NCBI RefSeq assembly: GCF_012999535.1
Contig: NZ_JABBWV010000003.1
Span: 518,439 to 582,438 of the forward strand
Reading direction: 5' to 3'
Length of the DNA: 64,000 nt
DNA from: Microbispora sp. H11081
GTDB taxonomy: Bacteria; Actinomycetota; Actinomycetes; Streptosporangiales; Streptosporangiaceae
Position 1 is the stretch's first letter, and the number at the start of each line of letters is the position of its first letter. This document shows positions 35,285 to 43,819 of the stretch, piece by piece. A program made the translations under genes and the position numbers. Under the pieces are notes generated by a model. That model was not told the origin of the DNA, searched no databases, and worked only from the letters and a program-made list of their open reading frames with translations.

Positions 35285-36529
35285 ATGGACGACTCGACGA
35301 CCCCGTACGACCTGGTCATCAGGGGCGGGCGGGTCCTCGACCCGGGGCAGGGACTGGACGGCGTCATGGACGTCGCCGTCTCCGGCGGCCGGATCGCCGC
35401 GATCGGGAACGACATCGCGGCGGACTCGGCCCGCCGGGTGATCGACGCGAGCGGCGCGGGACGGTACGTCGTCCCCGGGCTGATCGACATCCACACGCAC
35501 GTGGCGCACGGGGCGATCACCCCGGGCGTCGGCATGGAAGGCTGCGACCCGGACGTCATCGGCGTCGGCTCCGGCGTCACCACTCTGGTTGACGCGGGAT
35601 CGGTCGGGGTGGCGAACATCGGGGTGTTCTCCGCCTACATCCAGCCGAGAGCCAGGACGCGGGTCATCCCCTTCCTGAACATCGGCAGCTACGCCCACAC
35701 CATGCCCACCCTGGTCGACGTCAACGACCTTGACGAGATCGACCCCGTCGCGATCGCGAAATGCGTCGCCGCCAACCCCGGGCTGGTCAAGGGCATCAAG
35801 CTGCGGCTGGTCGGGCCGCTGATCGCGGAACACGGCAAGCAGATCGTCCTCGCGTCGAAGGAGGTGGCCAGGGAGCACGGGCTGCCCCTCATGGTGCACA
35901 TCGGCGACCTGTCCGCGCGGCGCCGCCCCGACCCGCACCTGCTCGCGCCGGCCACCGCCTTCGCGATCGAACAGCTCGACCCCGGGGACATCCTCACCCA
36001 CCTGTGCACACCCAACCACGGTGGCGTGATGGACGCGGCGGACCGGTTGATGCCGGGACTGCTGGCCGCCAGGGACCGCGGGGTCGTCCTCGACTCGGCC
36101 CTGGGCAGAGGGAACTTCGGCTACCGGGTCGCGCGGCGGCAACGCGAGCTCGGCCTGGCCCCCGACACGATCAGCAGCGACCTGACCGCGGCCGGGCAGA
36201 CCTTCCACTCCCTGCTGGAGTGCATGGCCAAGTTCATGGCCGTGGGATACAGCCTGCCCGAGGTGATCTCGATGACCACCGCGAACGCGGCCAGGGCGAT
36301 CGGCGTGGAGCACGAGCTGGGCGCGATCGCGGTCGGCAGGGAGGCCGACCTGACGGTGATCGACCTGGTCGAGGGCGACTTCGAGTTCGTCGACACGAAA
36401 CAGGAGGTCTTCCACGGCGGCTACGGGCTGCGGCCCGTCCAGACCGTGCGGGCCGGCGCGCTGGTCCCGCCGGTGTGGGGAACCCACCCGTGGGGCTGGC
36501 TGCCCGCGCCGCGATCGGCGTCGTCGTGA
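35285..36529 (+). CDS. Amidohydrolase, dihydroorotase/deacetylase-like
   Basis: 414-residue metal hydrolase of the amidohydrolase superfamily. N-terminal YDLVIRGGRVLDPGQGLDG, the metal-binding LIDIHTHVAHG (H-x-H, near residue 70), the later histidine in LMVHIGDLSA, THLCTPNHGG, and Asp in ISSDLTAAG. A lysine that may be carboxylated is in GIKLRL. It resembles deacetylases or dihydroorotase-like hydrolases of cyclic amides or esters. ATG with GGAGG four bases upstream. The end overlaps the next gene (GTGA). Confidence 0.82.
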   Translation: MDDSTTPYDLVIRGGRVLDPGQGLDGVMDVAVSGGRIAAIGNDIAADSARRVIDASGAGRYVVPGLIDIHTHVAHGAITPGVGMEGCDPDVIGVGSGVTTLVDAGSVGVANIGVFSAYIQPRARTRVIPFLNIGSYAHTMPTLVDVNDLDEIDPVAIAKCVAANPGLVKGIKLRLVGPLIAEHGKQIVLASKEVAREHGLPLMVHIGDLSARRRPDPHLLAPATAFAIEQLDPGDILTHLCTPNHGGVMDAADRLMPGLLAARDRGVVLDSALGRGNFGYRVARRQRELGLAPDTISSDLTAAGQTFHSLLECMAKFMAVGYSLPEVISMTTANAARAIGVEHELGAIAVGREADLTVIDLVEGDFEFVDTKQEVFHGGYGLRPVQTVRAGALVPPVWGTHPWGWLPAPRSASS

Positions 36530-37569
36530 CGAGGGTCAGGCGTGGCGGGTTCGAGGCCGTCGGAGACTGGGAGCGGCTGCCCGGCGATCTGCGTCACGAC
36601 GACGTGACGGCGGTCGACGTCGACGCCGACGACCGCGTCTACCTGTTCACCCGCTTCGACGGCCAGGTCATCGTGTACGAGCGGGACGGCACGTTCGTAC
36701 GGTCCTGGGGGAAGGGCCTGTTCACCACGCCGCACGGCCTGACCGTCGGCCCGGACGGCGCCGTCTACTGCGTGGACGCGGGCGACCACACCGTGCGCAA
36801 GTTCACCCCCGAGGGCGAGCTGCTGATGACGCTGGGCACGCCCGGGGTGCCCTCGGACACCGGGTTCGTGTCCGGGCGCCCGGTGCGCGTGCACAGCGTC
36901 GAGGGGGTCGGGTACGCCGGGCCGCCGTTCAACCGGTGCACCAATCTGGCCGTCGCGCCGGACGGCGACCTCTACGTGACCGACGGGTACGGAAACTGCC
37001 GCGTGCACAGGTTCTCCGCCGCCGGCGACCTGATCGGCTCCTGGGGCGAACCCGGCACCGGCCCCGGGCAGTTCCACCTCCCGCACTCCCTGGACATCGC
37101 CGCGGACGGCCGGGTGTTCGTCGCGGACAGGGAGAACGACCGGATCCAGATCTTCACTCCCGACGGACGGTTCATCGAGGAGTGGACCGACATCAGGCGG
37201 CCCTGCGACCTCACCATCGCCCCCGACGGCACGGTGTACGTCGTCGAGCTGTGGCGGCCCCGCGGCAAGCGTTCCTTCGTGCACGGAGAGGCGCTCGCCG
37301 ACCAGCCCGCCCGGCTGTCGGTGCTCGACCCGCACGGCGCGGTGATCGAGCGGTGGGGCGACTCCACGACCGACCGCGAGGCGGTGGGCAACTTCATCGC
37401 CCCGCACGGGATCGCGCTGGACTCCCACGGCGACCTGTACGTCGCGGAGGTCACCTACAGCTTCGCCATCAGGCCCGGCTGGGTCGCGCCGTCATGTGGC
37501 GGACACCAGCTCCAGAAGTTCCTGCGCGCCGGCGCGGGAGACGAGACCTCGACCAGGAGACGCGTATGA
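36526..37569 (+). CDS. NHL-repeat beta-propeller protein (peptidyl-hydroxyglycine lyase-like)
   Basis: 347-residue beta-propeller with at least five NHL units, each with the pattern hydrophobic-ADRENDRIQIFTPDG (for example near residue 200) and GVDVDADDRVYLF-like starts. The closest named family is the lyase domain of peptidyl-alpha-hydroxyglycine alpha-amidating enzymes, where metal-binding histidines sit in motifs like LPHSLDIA and APHGIALDS, both present here. No signal peptide, so cytoplasmic. Enzyme or scaffold cannot be decided. It is embedded by overlaps between the amidohydrolase and MetE-like genes, so it acts in the same pathway. Confidence 0.75.
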   Translation: MTRVRRGGFEAVGDWERLPGDLRHDDVTAVDVDADDRVYLFTRFDGQVIVYERDGTFVRSWGKGLFTTPHGLTVGPDGAVYCVDAGDHTVRKFTPEGELLMTLGTPGVPSDTGFVSGRPVRVHSVEGVGYAGPPFNRCTNLAVAPDGDLYVTDGYGNCRVHRFSAAGDLIGSWGEPGTGPGQFHLPHSLDIAADGRVFVADRENDRIQIFTPDGRFIEEWTDIRRPCDLTIAPDGTVYVVELWRPRGKRSFVHGEALADQPARLSVLDPHGAVIERWGDSTTDREAVGNFIAPHGIALDSHGDLYVAEVTYSFAIRPGWVAPSCGGHQLQKFLRAGAGDETSTRRRV

Positions 37570-38771
37570 GGCGCGGAAGCGACCGGATTCTCACCACCCA
37601 CGGCGGCAACCTGCCGCGCCCGAACGATCTGGACGAGCTGATCGCCGAGGGCGAATCCGCTCGGGACGCCGTGGAGGCCCGCCTGCCGGGCGCCGTGCAG
37701 GAGGTCGTCGACCGGCAGATCCGGTGCGGCCTCGACACCGTCAACGACGGTGAGTACGTCAAGGCCGCCAACATGGCCGGGTACAGCGGCTACATCCACG
37801 CCAGGGTGACCGGCTGGGAGACCCTGCCCATCGACCCGAGCGTGCCGCCCAAGCGCGAGTACGTCGCCGCCCGCGACAAGGCCGAGTTCCCCGGCACGTA
37901 CGCGTCCGGCCTGTGGCTCGCGGGATCGGGCGGGCCGGTCCGGCCCGGTTTCTCGACCCCGGGAGCCGTGCCCAGGATGCCCACGACGGAGCGGGTGTGC
38001 ACCGGCCCGATCACCTACATCGGCCAGGACGCCATCGCGGCCGACGTCGCGGCGCTGCGGACGGCGCTGCGGGACAGGGAGGCCGACGGCTTCATCGCGG
38101 CGCTGGGACCGCTCAGCCTTGGCGCGGGCGCGAGGAACGCCTACTACGCGAGCGAGGAAGAGTACATGTTCGCGGTCGCCGAGGCGCTGCGAGAGGAGTA
38201 TCGGGCGGTCACCGACGCCGGTCTGACCCTGCAGATCGACGAGCCCGAGTTCGCCACCACCTGGCAGTTCCACCCCACCTGGACGGTCGAGGACCTCCGG
38301 CGCTATCTGGAGTTCGCCGTGGAGGTGATCAACCACGCCATCGACGGGCTGCCCGGCGAGCAGATCAGGATGCACACGTGCTGGGGCAGCGGCCACCGGC
38401 CGCACACTCAGGACATCGGCCTTGAGCACATCGCGGACCTCCTGATCAAGGTGGACGTCCAGGCGTACGCCATCGAGTCGGGCAACGTCCGCCACGCGCA
38501 CGAGTGGCGGGTGTGGGAGGACGTGAAGCTGCCGGAAGGCAAGATCCTCATCCCCGGCGTGGTGAGCCACGCCACCGACCTGGTCGAGCACCCCGAGCTC
38601 GTGGCCGAGCGGCTGACGAACTTCGCCAGCGTGGTCGGTAGGGAGAACCTCCAGGCCGGGACCGACTGCGGGATCGGATCCCGCGTGGGCCACGAGGAGA
38701 TCGTCTGGGCGAAGCTCACCGCTCTCGCGGAAGGCGCCGCGATCGCCAGCCGCCGGCTGTGGGCCCGGTAG
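37566..38771 (+). CDS. MetE C-terminal-like zinc methyltransferase family protein
   Basis: 401-residue single-barrel protein of the cobalamin-independent methionine synthase II family. Zinc ligands are preserved as HTC (His270, Cys272), Glu304 (AYAIESGN) and Cys368 (GTDCGIGSR). The N-terminus (RILTTHGGNLPRP) is the form seen in catabolic relatives rather than MetE proper, and this subgroup includes epoxyalkane:CoM-transferase-like proteins. In an importer/CoA-transferase operon, thiol alkyl transfer on the substrate, for instance demethylation, is more likely than methionine synthesis; this is inference. The ATGA overlap couples it to the NHL gene. Confidence 0.8.
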   Translation: MRRGSDRILTTHGGNLPRPNDLDELIAEGESARDAVEARLPGAVQEVVDRQIRCGLDTVNDGEYVKAANMAGYSGYIHARVTGWETLPIDPSVPPKREYVAARDKAEFPGTYASGLWLAGSGGPVRPGFSTPGAVPRMPTTERVCTGPITYIGQDAIAADVAALRTALRDREADGFIAALGPLSLGAGARNAYYASEEEYMFAVAEALREEYRAVTDAGLTLQIDEPEFATTWQFHPTWTVEDLRRYLEFAVEVINHAIDGLPGEQIRMHTCWGSGHRPHTQDIGLEHIADLLIKVDVQAYAIESGNVRHAHEWRVWEDVKLPEGKILIPGVVSHATDLVEHPELVAERLTNFASVVGRENLQAGTDCGIGSRVGHEEIVWAKLTALAEGAAIASRRLWAR

Positions 38772-39135
38772 TCCACGACATCGGCGAACGATCGCCGACA
38801 CACGACCACTGACACACGACCACTGACACACGACCACTGGCACACGACCACTGAACGCACGACCCCTGGCTTCCGGCCGCGAGTTCTCGGCCGTGAGCCG
38901 GTGGCCGCGCGCGCACGAACGCGGGCGCACGAGCCCGCGATGACGACAAAGACGACGAAGACGACGAAACACCACTGACCTGGCGGGGCTCGTTCAGCGT
39001 CACGGCTGAAGACAGGTCATCACCGAGCGCCAGGAGACCACGGGTGCGACCCGGCACAGGCGAGGGAGCCGGTGCACGCCGGGAGTCGCCGGCCGAACCA
39101 GTCAATTCAGCTTCTGAACCATGGAGGCAAACGCC
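38772..39135. other. Non-coding gap before the binding-lipoprotein gene
   Basis: No gene is supported in 364 bases. It holds a 14-bp tandem repeat (38797-38852), a purine-rich GACGAC/GACGAAG run around 38940-38970, and an AT-richer end (CAATTCAGCTTCTGAAC) before the next ribosome site. The island operator is not present. A promoter for the lipoprotein gene is likely here but not identifiable. Confidence 0.5.
38797..38852. repeat. 14-bp tandem repeat, four copies
   Basis: GACACACGACCACT repeats at 38797, 38811 and 38825 without change, then GGCACACGACCACT at 38839; a degenerate fifth copy follows. Confidence 0.85.
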
Positions 39136-40668
39136 GTGAGAAGATCAATTCATATAACGGCCGGTGTAATGCTGACCGCCGGTCTCGCCCTCGCCGGGTG
39201 CGGGAGCGGGACGACAGCTTCTGAGCAGACCTCGGGCCCCACCGACAGCGGGGCCATCCTGAGGTGGGCCTCCCCGGGCATGCCCACCTCCTTCGACCCC
39301 CGCAAGTCCGCGCCGCTCGACCCGGTCTATCTCAGCCTGGTCTACGAGAGCCTGATCCGGCGGATGCCCTCGGGCGAGATCAAGCCGGGCCTGGCGACCG
39401 AGTGGCAGTTCTCCGACGACAACAAGGTGCTGACCCTCAAGCTGCGGCAGGGGGTGAAGTTCCACAACGGCGAGGAGCTCAACGCGGAGGCGGTCAAGAA
39501 GTCGCTGGAGGCGTACAAGAAGAGCGGCGCCCTCGTGACGACGCTGGCGGTGCTCGACAAGGTCGAGGTGGTCGCCCCGGACGAGGTGAAGCTCACCTTC
39601 GCCCATCCGTCCGGCTACATGGTCAACGTGCTCGCGGGCGAGGCCGGCATCGTGGTCGCGCCCGGCGCGCTCGACGCCCCTGACCTGCCCACGAAGCCGG
39701 TCGGCACCGGGCCCTTCGAGCTCACCTCGCTGCAGCAGGGCAAGATCACGTTCAAGAAGTTCGAGGGCCACTGGAACGCGGCGGCGACGACCATCGCCGG
39801 CGTGGAGATGCCGGTCTTCAACGACGAGCCGACGCGCCTGCGCGCGGTGAAGTCGGGGCAGGCCGACGGCAGCACGATCACGCCGAACCAGCTCAAGGAG
39901 GCCGAGGCGGCGGGCATGACCGTCATCCAGGCCCCCAACACGACGCTCAACGCCATCCTGCTGAACACCTCCGTGCCCGCGCTCGCCAAGCCGGAGTTCC
40001 GTAAGGCGCTGCTGTACGCCATCGACCGTGAGTCGATCAGCAAGAACCTGTACGCCGGCACCTGCTCGCCGTCGGTGCAGCCGTTCCAGAAGGGTTTCTG
40101 GGCGAACGTGCCCCAGCTGAACGACGTGTCCTCCTACTACGACCCGGAGAAGGCCAAGAAGCTGATGGCCGAGGCCGGTCTGAAGGACGGCGTGGACCTG
40201 ACGTTCGAGGTCGGCCCCAACACCTCCTACCAGGTGCTGGCCCAGGCGCTGCAGGCGCAGCTGGCGAAGGTGGGGATCAGGGTCTCCATCAAGGTGCTGG
40301 AGTTCCAGCAGATGGTCACCGCCCGCAGGAACGGCCAGTTCACCGCGACGGTGTCGCTGCTGCAGGCCGGGCGGCCCGACCCGAGCCAGTTCGTCCAGGA
40401 CTTCTACATCAAGGGCGGCGCCTACAACCCCGGCGGCTTCTCCCTGGCGGGGATCGGCGACCTGCTGACGGAGGCCCGGGCCAGCGAGGAGAGCACGGCG
40501 CGTGCCGAGCCGATGCACGAGATCGTCACGAAGGTGCTGGAGGCGGGGCCGCCGGTGATCCCGGTGTGCGGCGTCACCTACATGGCGGCCTTCCGCAAGG
40601 GCGTCACCGGGCTGGAGCCGTCGGTGGTCGGCGACTACGACTTCGCCACCGTGAAGATGAGCAAGTAG
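39136..40668 (+). CDS. ABC transporter substrate-binding lipoprotein, dipeptide/oligopeptide type
   Basis: 510-residue family 5 extracellular binding protein. Basic N-terminus (MRRSIH), hydrophobic core and lipobox LALAGC near residue 20. The fold markers are ILRWASPGMPTSFDPRKSAP, LATEWQFSDDNKVLTLKLRQGVKF-type segments, FRKALLYAIDRESI and YDPEKAKKLMAEAGL. GTG 39136 is chosen because GGAGG lies eight bases upstream; that GGAGG falls within the alternative ATG 39121 reading. It is the likely partner of the importer encoded at 29067-32929, though separated from it by four genes. Confidence 0.9.
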   Translation: MRRSIHITAGVMLTAGLALAGCGSGTTASEQTSGPTDSGAILRWASPGMPTSFDPRKSAPLDPVYLSLVYESLIRRMPSGEIKPGLATEWQFSDDNKVLTLKLRQGVKFHNGEELNAEAVKKSLEAYKKSGALVTTLAVLDKVEVVAPDEVKLTFAHPSGYMVNVLAGEAGIVVAPGALDAPDLPTKPVGTGPFELTSLQQGKITFKKFEGHWNAAATTIAGVEMPVFNDEPTRLRAVKSGQADGSTITPNQLKEAEAAGMTVIQAPNTTLNAILLNTSVPALAKPEFRKALLYAIDRESISKNLYAGTCSPSVQPFQKGFWANVPQLNDVSSYYDPEKAKKLMAEAGLKDGVDLTFEVGPNTSYQVLAQALQAQLAKVGIRVSIKVLEFQQMVTARRNGQFTATVSLLQAGRPDPSQFVQDFYIKGGAYNPGGFSLAGIGDLLTEARASEESTARAEPMHEIVTKVLEAGPPVIPVCGVTYMAAFRKGVTGLEPSVVGDYDFATVKMSK

Positions 40669-40690
40669 CGACATGACAGAGAGGAAGGCC

Positions 40691-41578
40691 GTGCGCCTCA
40701 ACGACAAGGTGGCCGTCGTCACCGGATCAGGGCGGGGCCTCGGCCGTGCCTACGCCGAGGCGCTCGCCGCGGCGGGCGCCGCCGTGGTGGTCAACGACAT
40801 CGACGCCGACGTCGCCGAGGAGACCGCCGCCGGGATCAGGAAGGCCGGCGGCCGCGCGGTCGCCGAGGTGTGCGCCGTCGGCACCGCCAAGTCGGCGGAC
40901 GCCCTCGTGGCACGGGCCGTCTCCGAGTTCGGCCGCCTGGACGTGATGTGCACGAACGCCGGCGCGCTGCGGGACCGGACGCTGCTCAAGGTCACCGACG
41001 AGGAGTTCGACCTCGTCGTCGACAGCCACGTGCGCGGCACCTTCACCTGCGCCCGCGCGGCGGTGGGCCGGTTCCGGGAGCAGGGCGGGGGCGGCCGGCT
41101 GATCCTGGTCGGCTCCCCGGCGGGCCAGTACGGCTCGTTCGGGCAGACGGCGTACGCCGCGTCCAAGGCGGCCATCATCGCCATGGTCCGGGTGTGGTCG
41201 GTGGAGACGGCGAAGCTCGGCGTGACCGTGAACGCGATCGTGCCGACGGCGCTGACCAGGATGGCCGCGACCATCCCGTCGCTGACCGAGGTCGTCGCCG
41301 CGGTCGAGGCCGGCGCCCCGGTCCCCGCCGACCTGCGCAGGCGCGGAATCGGCCTGGTCGAGGACGTGGCTCCGCTGGTGGTCTATCTCGCCTCGGACGA
41401 GTCGGCCGGGGTCACCGGGCAGTACATCGGGTTCGGTGGCGACAGGTTCGCGATCTGGGCGCATCCGAAGGAGGCGTTCGTCACGCACCGCGACGGCGGC
41501 TGGACGGCGGAGCAACTCGCCGCCGACTTCCCCGGGTTCTCGGAACACCTGCAGACCCATACGCCGTCAGGCCGGTGA
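40691..41578 (+). CDS. Short-chain dehydrogenase/reductase
   Basis: 295-residue NAD(P)-dependent SDR. Cofactor loop TGSGRGLGRAYAE near residue 12, NAG motif CTNAGALRD, catalytic Ser in LVGSPAGQYG and the YAASK pair. The Asp of VNDIDAD after the second strand favours NAD. GTG 40691 has GAGGAAGG just upstream; the ATG at 40673, six codons earlier, lacks a site. The C-terminal extension (after GVTGQYIGFGGD) is longer than in minimal SDRs, as in hydroxyacyl-CoA type members. It would oxidise or reduce an alcohol intermediate. Confidence 0.88.
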   Translation: MRLNDKVAVVTGSGRGLGRAYAEALAAAGAAVVVNDIDADVAEETAAGIRKAGGRAVAEVCAVGTAKSADALVARAVSEFGRLDVMCTNAGALRDRTLLKVTDEEFDLVVDSHVRGTFTCARAAVGRFREQGGGGRLILVGSPAGQYGSFGQTAYAASKAAIIAMVRVWSVETAKLGVTVNAIVPTALTRMAATIPSLTEVVAAVEAGAPVPADLRRRGIGLVEDVAPLVVYLASDESAGVTGQYIGFGGDRFAIWAHPKEAFVTHRDGGWTAEQLAADFPGFSEHLQTHTPSGR

Positions 41579-41586
41579 GAACCGCG

Positions 41587-41624
41587 ACCGCCCCGCACCC
41601 GGCCACAAGCCGGGGCGGGGCGGT
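41587..41624. terminator. Bidirectional terminator hairpin
   Basis: ACCGCCCCG (41587-41595) pairs with CGGGGCGGT (41616-41624), with an inner CCCGGC/GCCGGG extension. It sits in the 62-bp gap between convergent genes. Confidence 0.75.
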
Positions 41625-41640
41625 TCGCCGTGAACGGCCG

Positions 41641-42528
41641 TCAGCCGAAATAGAACGCGTGCGAAGCCAGCGAGATCCGCCGGCGCAGCGCGGGATCGGG
41701 CACCAGCCGGGCGAAGGACTCGACGGCGTCGCGGTAGGCGACAGGCCGGCGCGCGCCGACGAACGGCGCGTCGCTGCCCCAGAAGACGTGCTCGGGACCG
41801 GCGGCCTCCAGCAGGGTCGCCGCGTATCCGGCCAGCGTGTCCTCGCTCACGTCGAAGCGGTATCCCGCCGACAGCTTCACCCACACCCGGCCGGTGCCGA
41901 GCGCCCGCAGCAGCGCCGCGCCGCCGGCGCTCGCGTAGCCCGTGTCCCTGCCGGGGTCGCCGAAGTGGTCCACGACGACCCGCACCCCCGAGGAGAGCAG
42001 CCCGTCGAGCACCGGCGGCAGCCGCTCGCCCTCGATGTTCAGCTCGACGTGCCAGCCGAGGTCCGCGATCCGGAACAGCAGCCGGCGGTACGCCGGGTCC
42101 TGGAGATCCGGCAGGTCCGGGCGGCGGCGCCACTGGAACCTGACCCCGGCCACGCCGTCGGACCTCATCCGCTCCAGCACGTAGCGGTCGACGTTGGGCT
42201 CGACGATGACGGTCCCGCGCAGCCGCTCGTGCTCGCGCAGGGCCTCGATCGTGTAGTCGTTCAGGTCGCCGAGCAGGCTCATCGCGGAGACCACGCCGTA
42301 TCCGACCCCGTGCTCGTCCATCATCGCCAGGAACGTCCCGGCCGGGAGATCGCCCTCCGGCCGCGTCCACGCGCGCGCCGCGAGCGGCAGCGCGCTGGTG
42401 AACAGATGGACGTGGGTGTCGACGAGCGGCACGGCGTCGTCGCGGAGCGGATCGCTCGCCCCGCTCTCCGCCGCGCTCTCCGCCGCGCTCTCCGCCGCGC
42501 TCCCCGCCGCGCTCCCCGCCGCGCTCAC
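41641..42528 (-). CDS. Amidohydrolase family 2 (ACMSD/PDC-hydrolase type)
   Basis: 295-residue TIM-barrel metal hydrolase or decarboxylase. The metal motif LVDTHVHLFTS follows an unusual Ser/Ala/Glu-rich N-terminus of about 25 residues; later ligands are VVVDHFGDPG and the aspartate in FWGSDAPF. GTG start overlaps the previous gene (GTGA). Last gene of the six-gene minus operon and next to a paralogous amidohydrolase. Family members hydrolyse lactones such as 2-pyrone-4,6-dicarboxylate or decarboxylate aromatic acids. Confidence 0.82.
   Translation of the reverse strand: MSAAGSAAGSAAESAAESAAESGASDPLRDDAVPLVDTHVHLFTSALPLAARAWTRPEGDLPAGTFLAMMDEHGVGYGVVSAMSLLGDLNDYTIEALREHERLRGTVIVEPNVDRYVLERMRSDGVAGVRFQWRRRPDLPDLQDPAYRRLLFRIADLGWHVELNIEGERLPPVLDGLLSSGVRVVVDHFGDPGRDTGYASAGGAALLRALGTGRVWVKLSAGYRFDVSEDTLAGYAATLLEAAGPEHVFWGSDAPFVGARRPVAYRDAVESFARLVPDPALRRRISLASHAFYFG
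42455..42522 (-). repeat. 12-bp tandem repeat at the amidohydrolase N-terminus
   Basis: About five 12-bp units (CTCTCCGCCGCG and CTCCCCGCCGCG on the plus strand) encode SAAE/SAAG repeats at the start of the amidohydrolase. Confidence 0.7.
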
Positions 42529-43412
42529 GGCCTGGCCGCCGGGAGCCGGTAGAGCGCGGCGGCCGTACCGCCGAGCACCCTGGCGGCGTCCTGCGGGGAC
42601 AGGCCGGCGACCGACTCACGGGCGATCCGCACCATGTCGTCGTACGCGCCGGGCGTCTGGGTGACGTCGGATCCCCACAGCACCCGGTCCGCGCCGAACC
42701 TGGACACCAGCCATTCGACGACGGCGGACGGCTCGCGGCCCGCCGCGATGACCCGGGCGAAGTTGAGCGTCGTCACCTTGACATGGATCTCGGGCAGGTC
42801 GGCCAGCGCGAGCAGCGCGTCCTCCCCGGGGTAGGGGCGGCCGCGGTCGACCTCGACGCTCGCGACGTGGTCGAGGACGACCGGCGTGCCGGGGAACTCG
42901 CGCGCGACCGCGGGCAGCGCCTCCAGGCTCTCTTCGCGGTTCCAGCGGTAGAGGTGCAGGCACATCGACAGGCCGAGGCCGGCCGCCTCCCGCCACACCT
43001 CGCGCGCCGGGGCGCCGGCGAACCAGCCGGTGCCCGGCGTGCCGCCGTGCTGGTTGCCGCCCGGCGAGGTCAGCCGTACGGCCACGGCGCCGCGCTCGGC
43101 CCAGTGGCGCACCGTCCGCGCGGCGTCCGGCGCCTGGGCGTCGACGACGCACATGGCGGCGAGCCTGCCGGGATGGCGCGCCGCCGAGTCCACGACGTAG
43201 CTGTTGTCGTAGCCGTACACCTGGGCTCGCTGCACCGCGACGGCCGCCGCCTGGCCGGTGGCGTCCAGCGCGCCGAGCAGCCGCTCGGCGGTCATCGGGT
43301 CGTTGCGCACGGCGTCGCTCACCGAGCCGCCGGGCGGGTTGAACGGGTAGGCCGGGTCGTCGGTGACCAGGTGGGCGTGGGCGTCGATCGGCATGACGCT
43401 CGCGAGGTTCAT
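42525..43412 (-). CDS. Amidohydrolase family 2 (PDC-hydrolase type)
   Basis: 295-residue paralogue of the neighbouring amidohydrolase. Metal motif PIDAHAHLVTDD near residue 9, the histidine of VVLDHVASVE and Asp in LWGSDVTQTPG. The AHAHLV-type start is common in 2-pyrone-4,6-dicarboxylate lactonase relatives. The ATG overlaps the stop of the lipocalin-like gene. Two such enzymes side by side suggest successive hydrolysis or decarboxylation steps on a ring-derived di- or triacid, or two subunits of one complex. Confidence 0.85.
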   Translation of the reverse strand: MNLASVMPIDAHAHLVTDDPAYPFNPPGGSVSDAVRNDPMTAERLLGALDATGQAAAVAVQRAQVYGYDNSYVVDSAARHPGRLAAMCVVDAQAPDAARTVRHWAERGAVAVRLTSPGGNQHGGTPGTGWFAGAPAREVWREAAGLGLSMCLHLYRWNREESLEALPAVAREFPGTPVVLDHVASVEVDRGRPYPGEDALLALADLPEIHVKVTTLNFARVIAAGREPSAVVEWLVSRFGADRVLWGSDVTQTPGAYDDMVRIARESVAGLSPQDAARVLGGTAAALYRLPAARP

Positions 43413-43819
43413 CGGATGCGTTCCCAGACGAGTACGGGGGTGGGCGGTTGGGCGGGGGACCGGTCGGCGCGCAGGGTCAGCCGGTCCCCGTCCAGGACGG
43501 CCAGGCGGACCAGCCTGGCGCCGATCCAGTTGGGGTAGACGCCGGCCTCGACGTGGTGGACGACGCGGTCGCCGAGCCACTCGTAGCGTCCGGCGTACGC
43601 GCCGAAGGCCCGAACGGCGGCGAGCTTCTCCTCGTCGGTGCTCGCGCGCCAGCTGGCCGAGCGCATGAGCGGGCGGTCGCCGTCCATGTACTGCACCGCC
43701 ATGTGCCCGTCGGCGCCGTAGAGCAGCCGGCCGAGGGGGGTGTCCCCGAGTGGCCGCGCCCCCTCGGCCGCCCCACCCTCCATGAAGTAGTCGGCCAGCC
43801 GCCAGGTGCCGGTGATCAT
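43409..43819 (-). CDS. Small lipocalin-like domain protein
   Basis: 136-residue beta-rich protein with the lipocalin-like pattern ITGTWRLADYF at the start, GRLLYGADGHMAVQYMDGDRP in the middle and LTLRADRSP near the end. No signal peptide. Such proteins are frequent in aromatic and terpenoid degradation clusters, but an enzymatic role is not established. It is coupled by ATGA overlaps at both ends. Confidence 0.75.
   Translation of the reverse strand: MITGTWRLADYFMEGGAAEGARPLGDTPLGRLLYGADGHMAVQYMDGDRPLMRSASWRASTDEEKLAAVRAFGAYAGRYEWLGDRVVHHVEAGVYPNWIGARLVRLAVLDGDRLTLRADRSPAQPPTPVLVWERIR

Noticed and set aside
38797-38866. Possible CRISPR array
   Set aside because: Units are 14 bp, directly tandem without spacers, and no cas gene is nearby.
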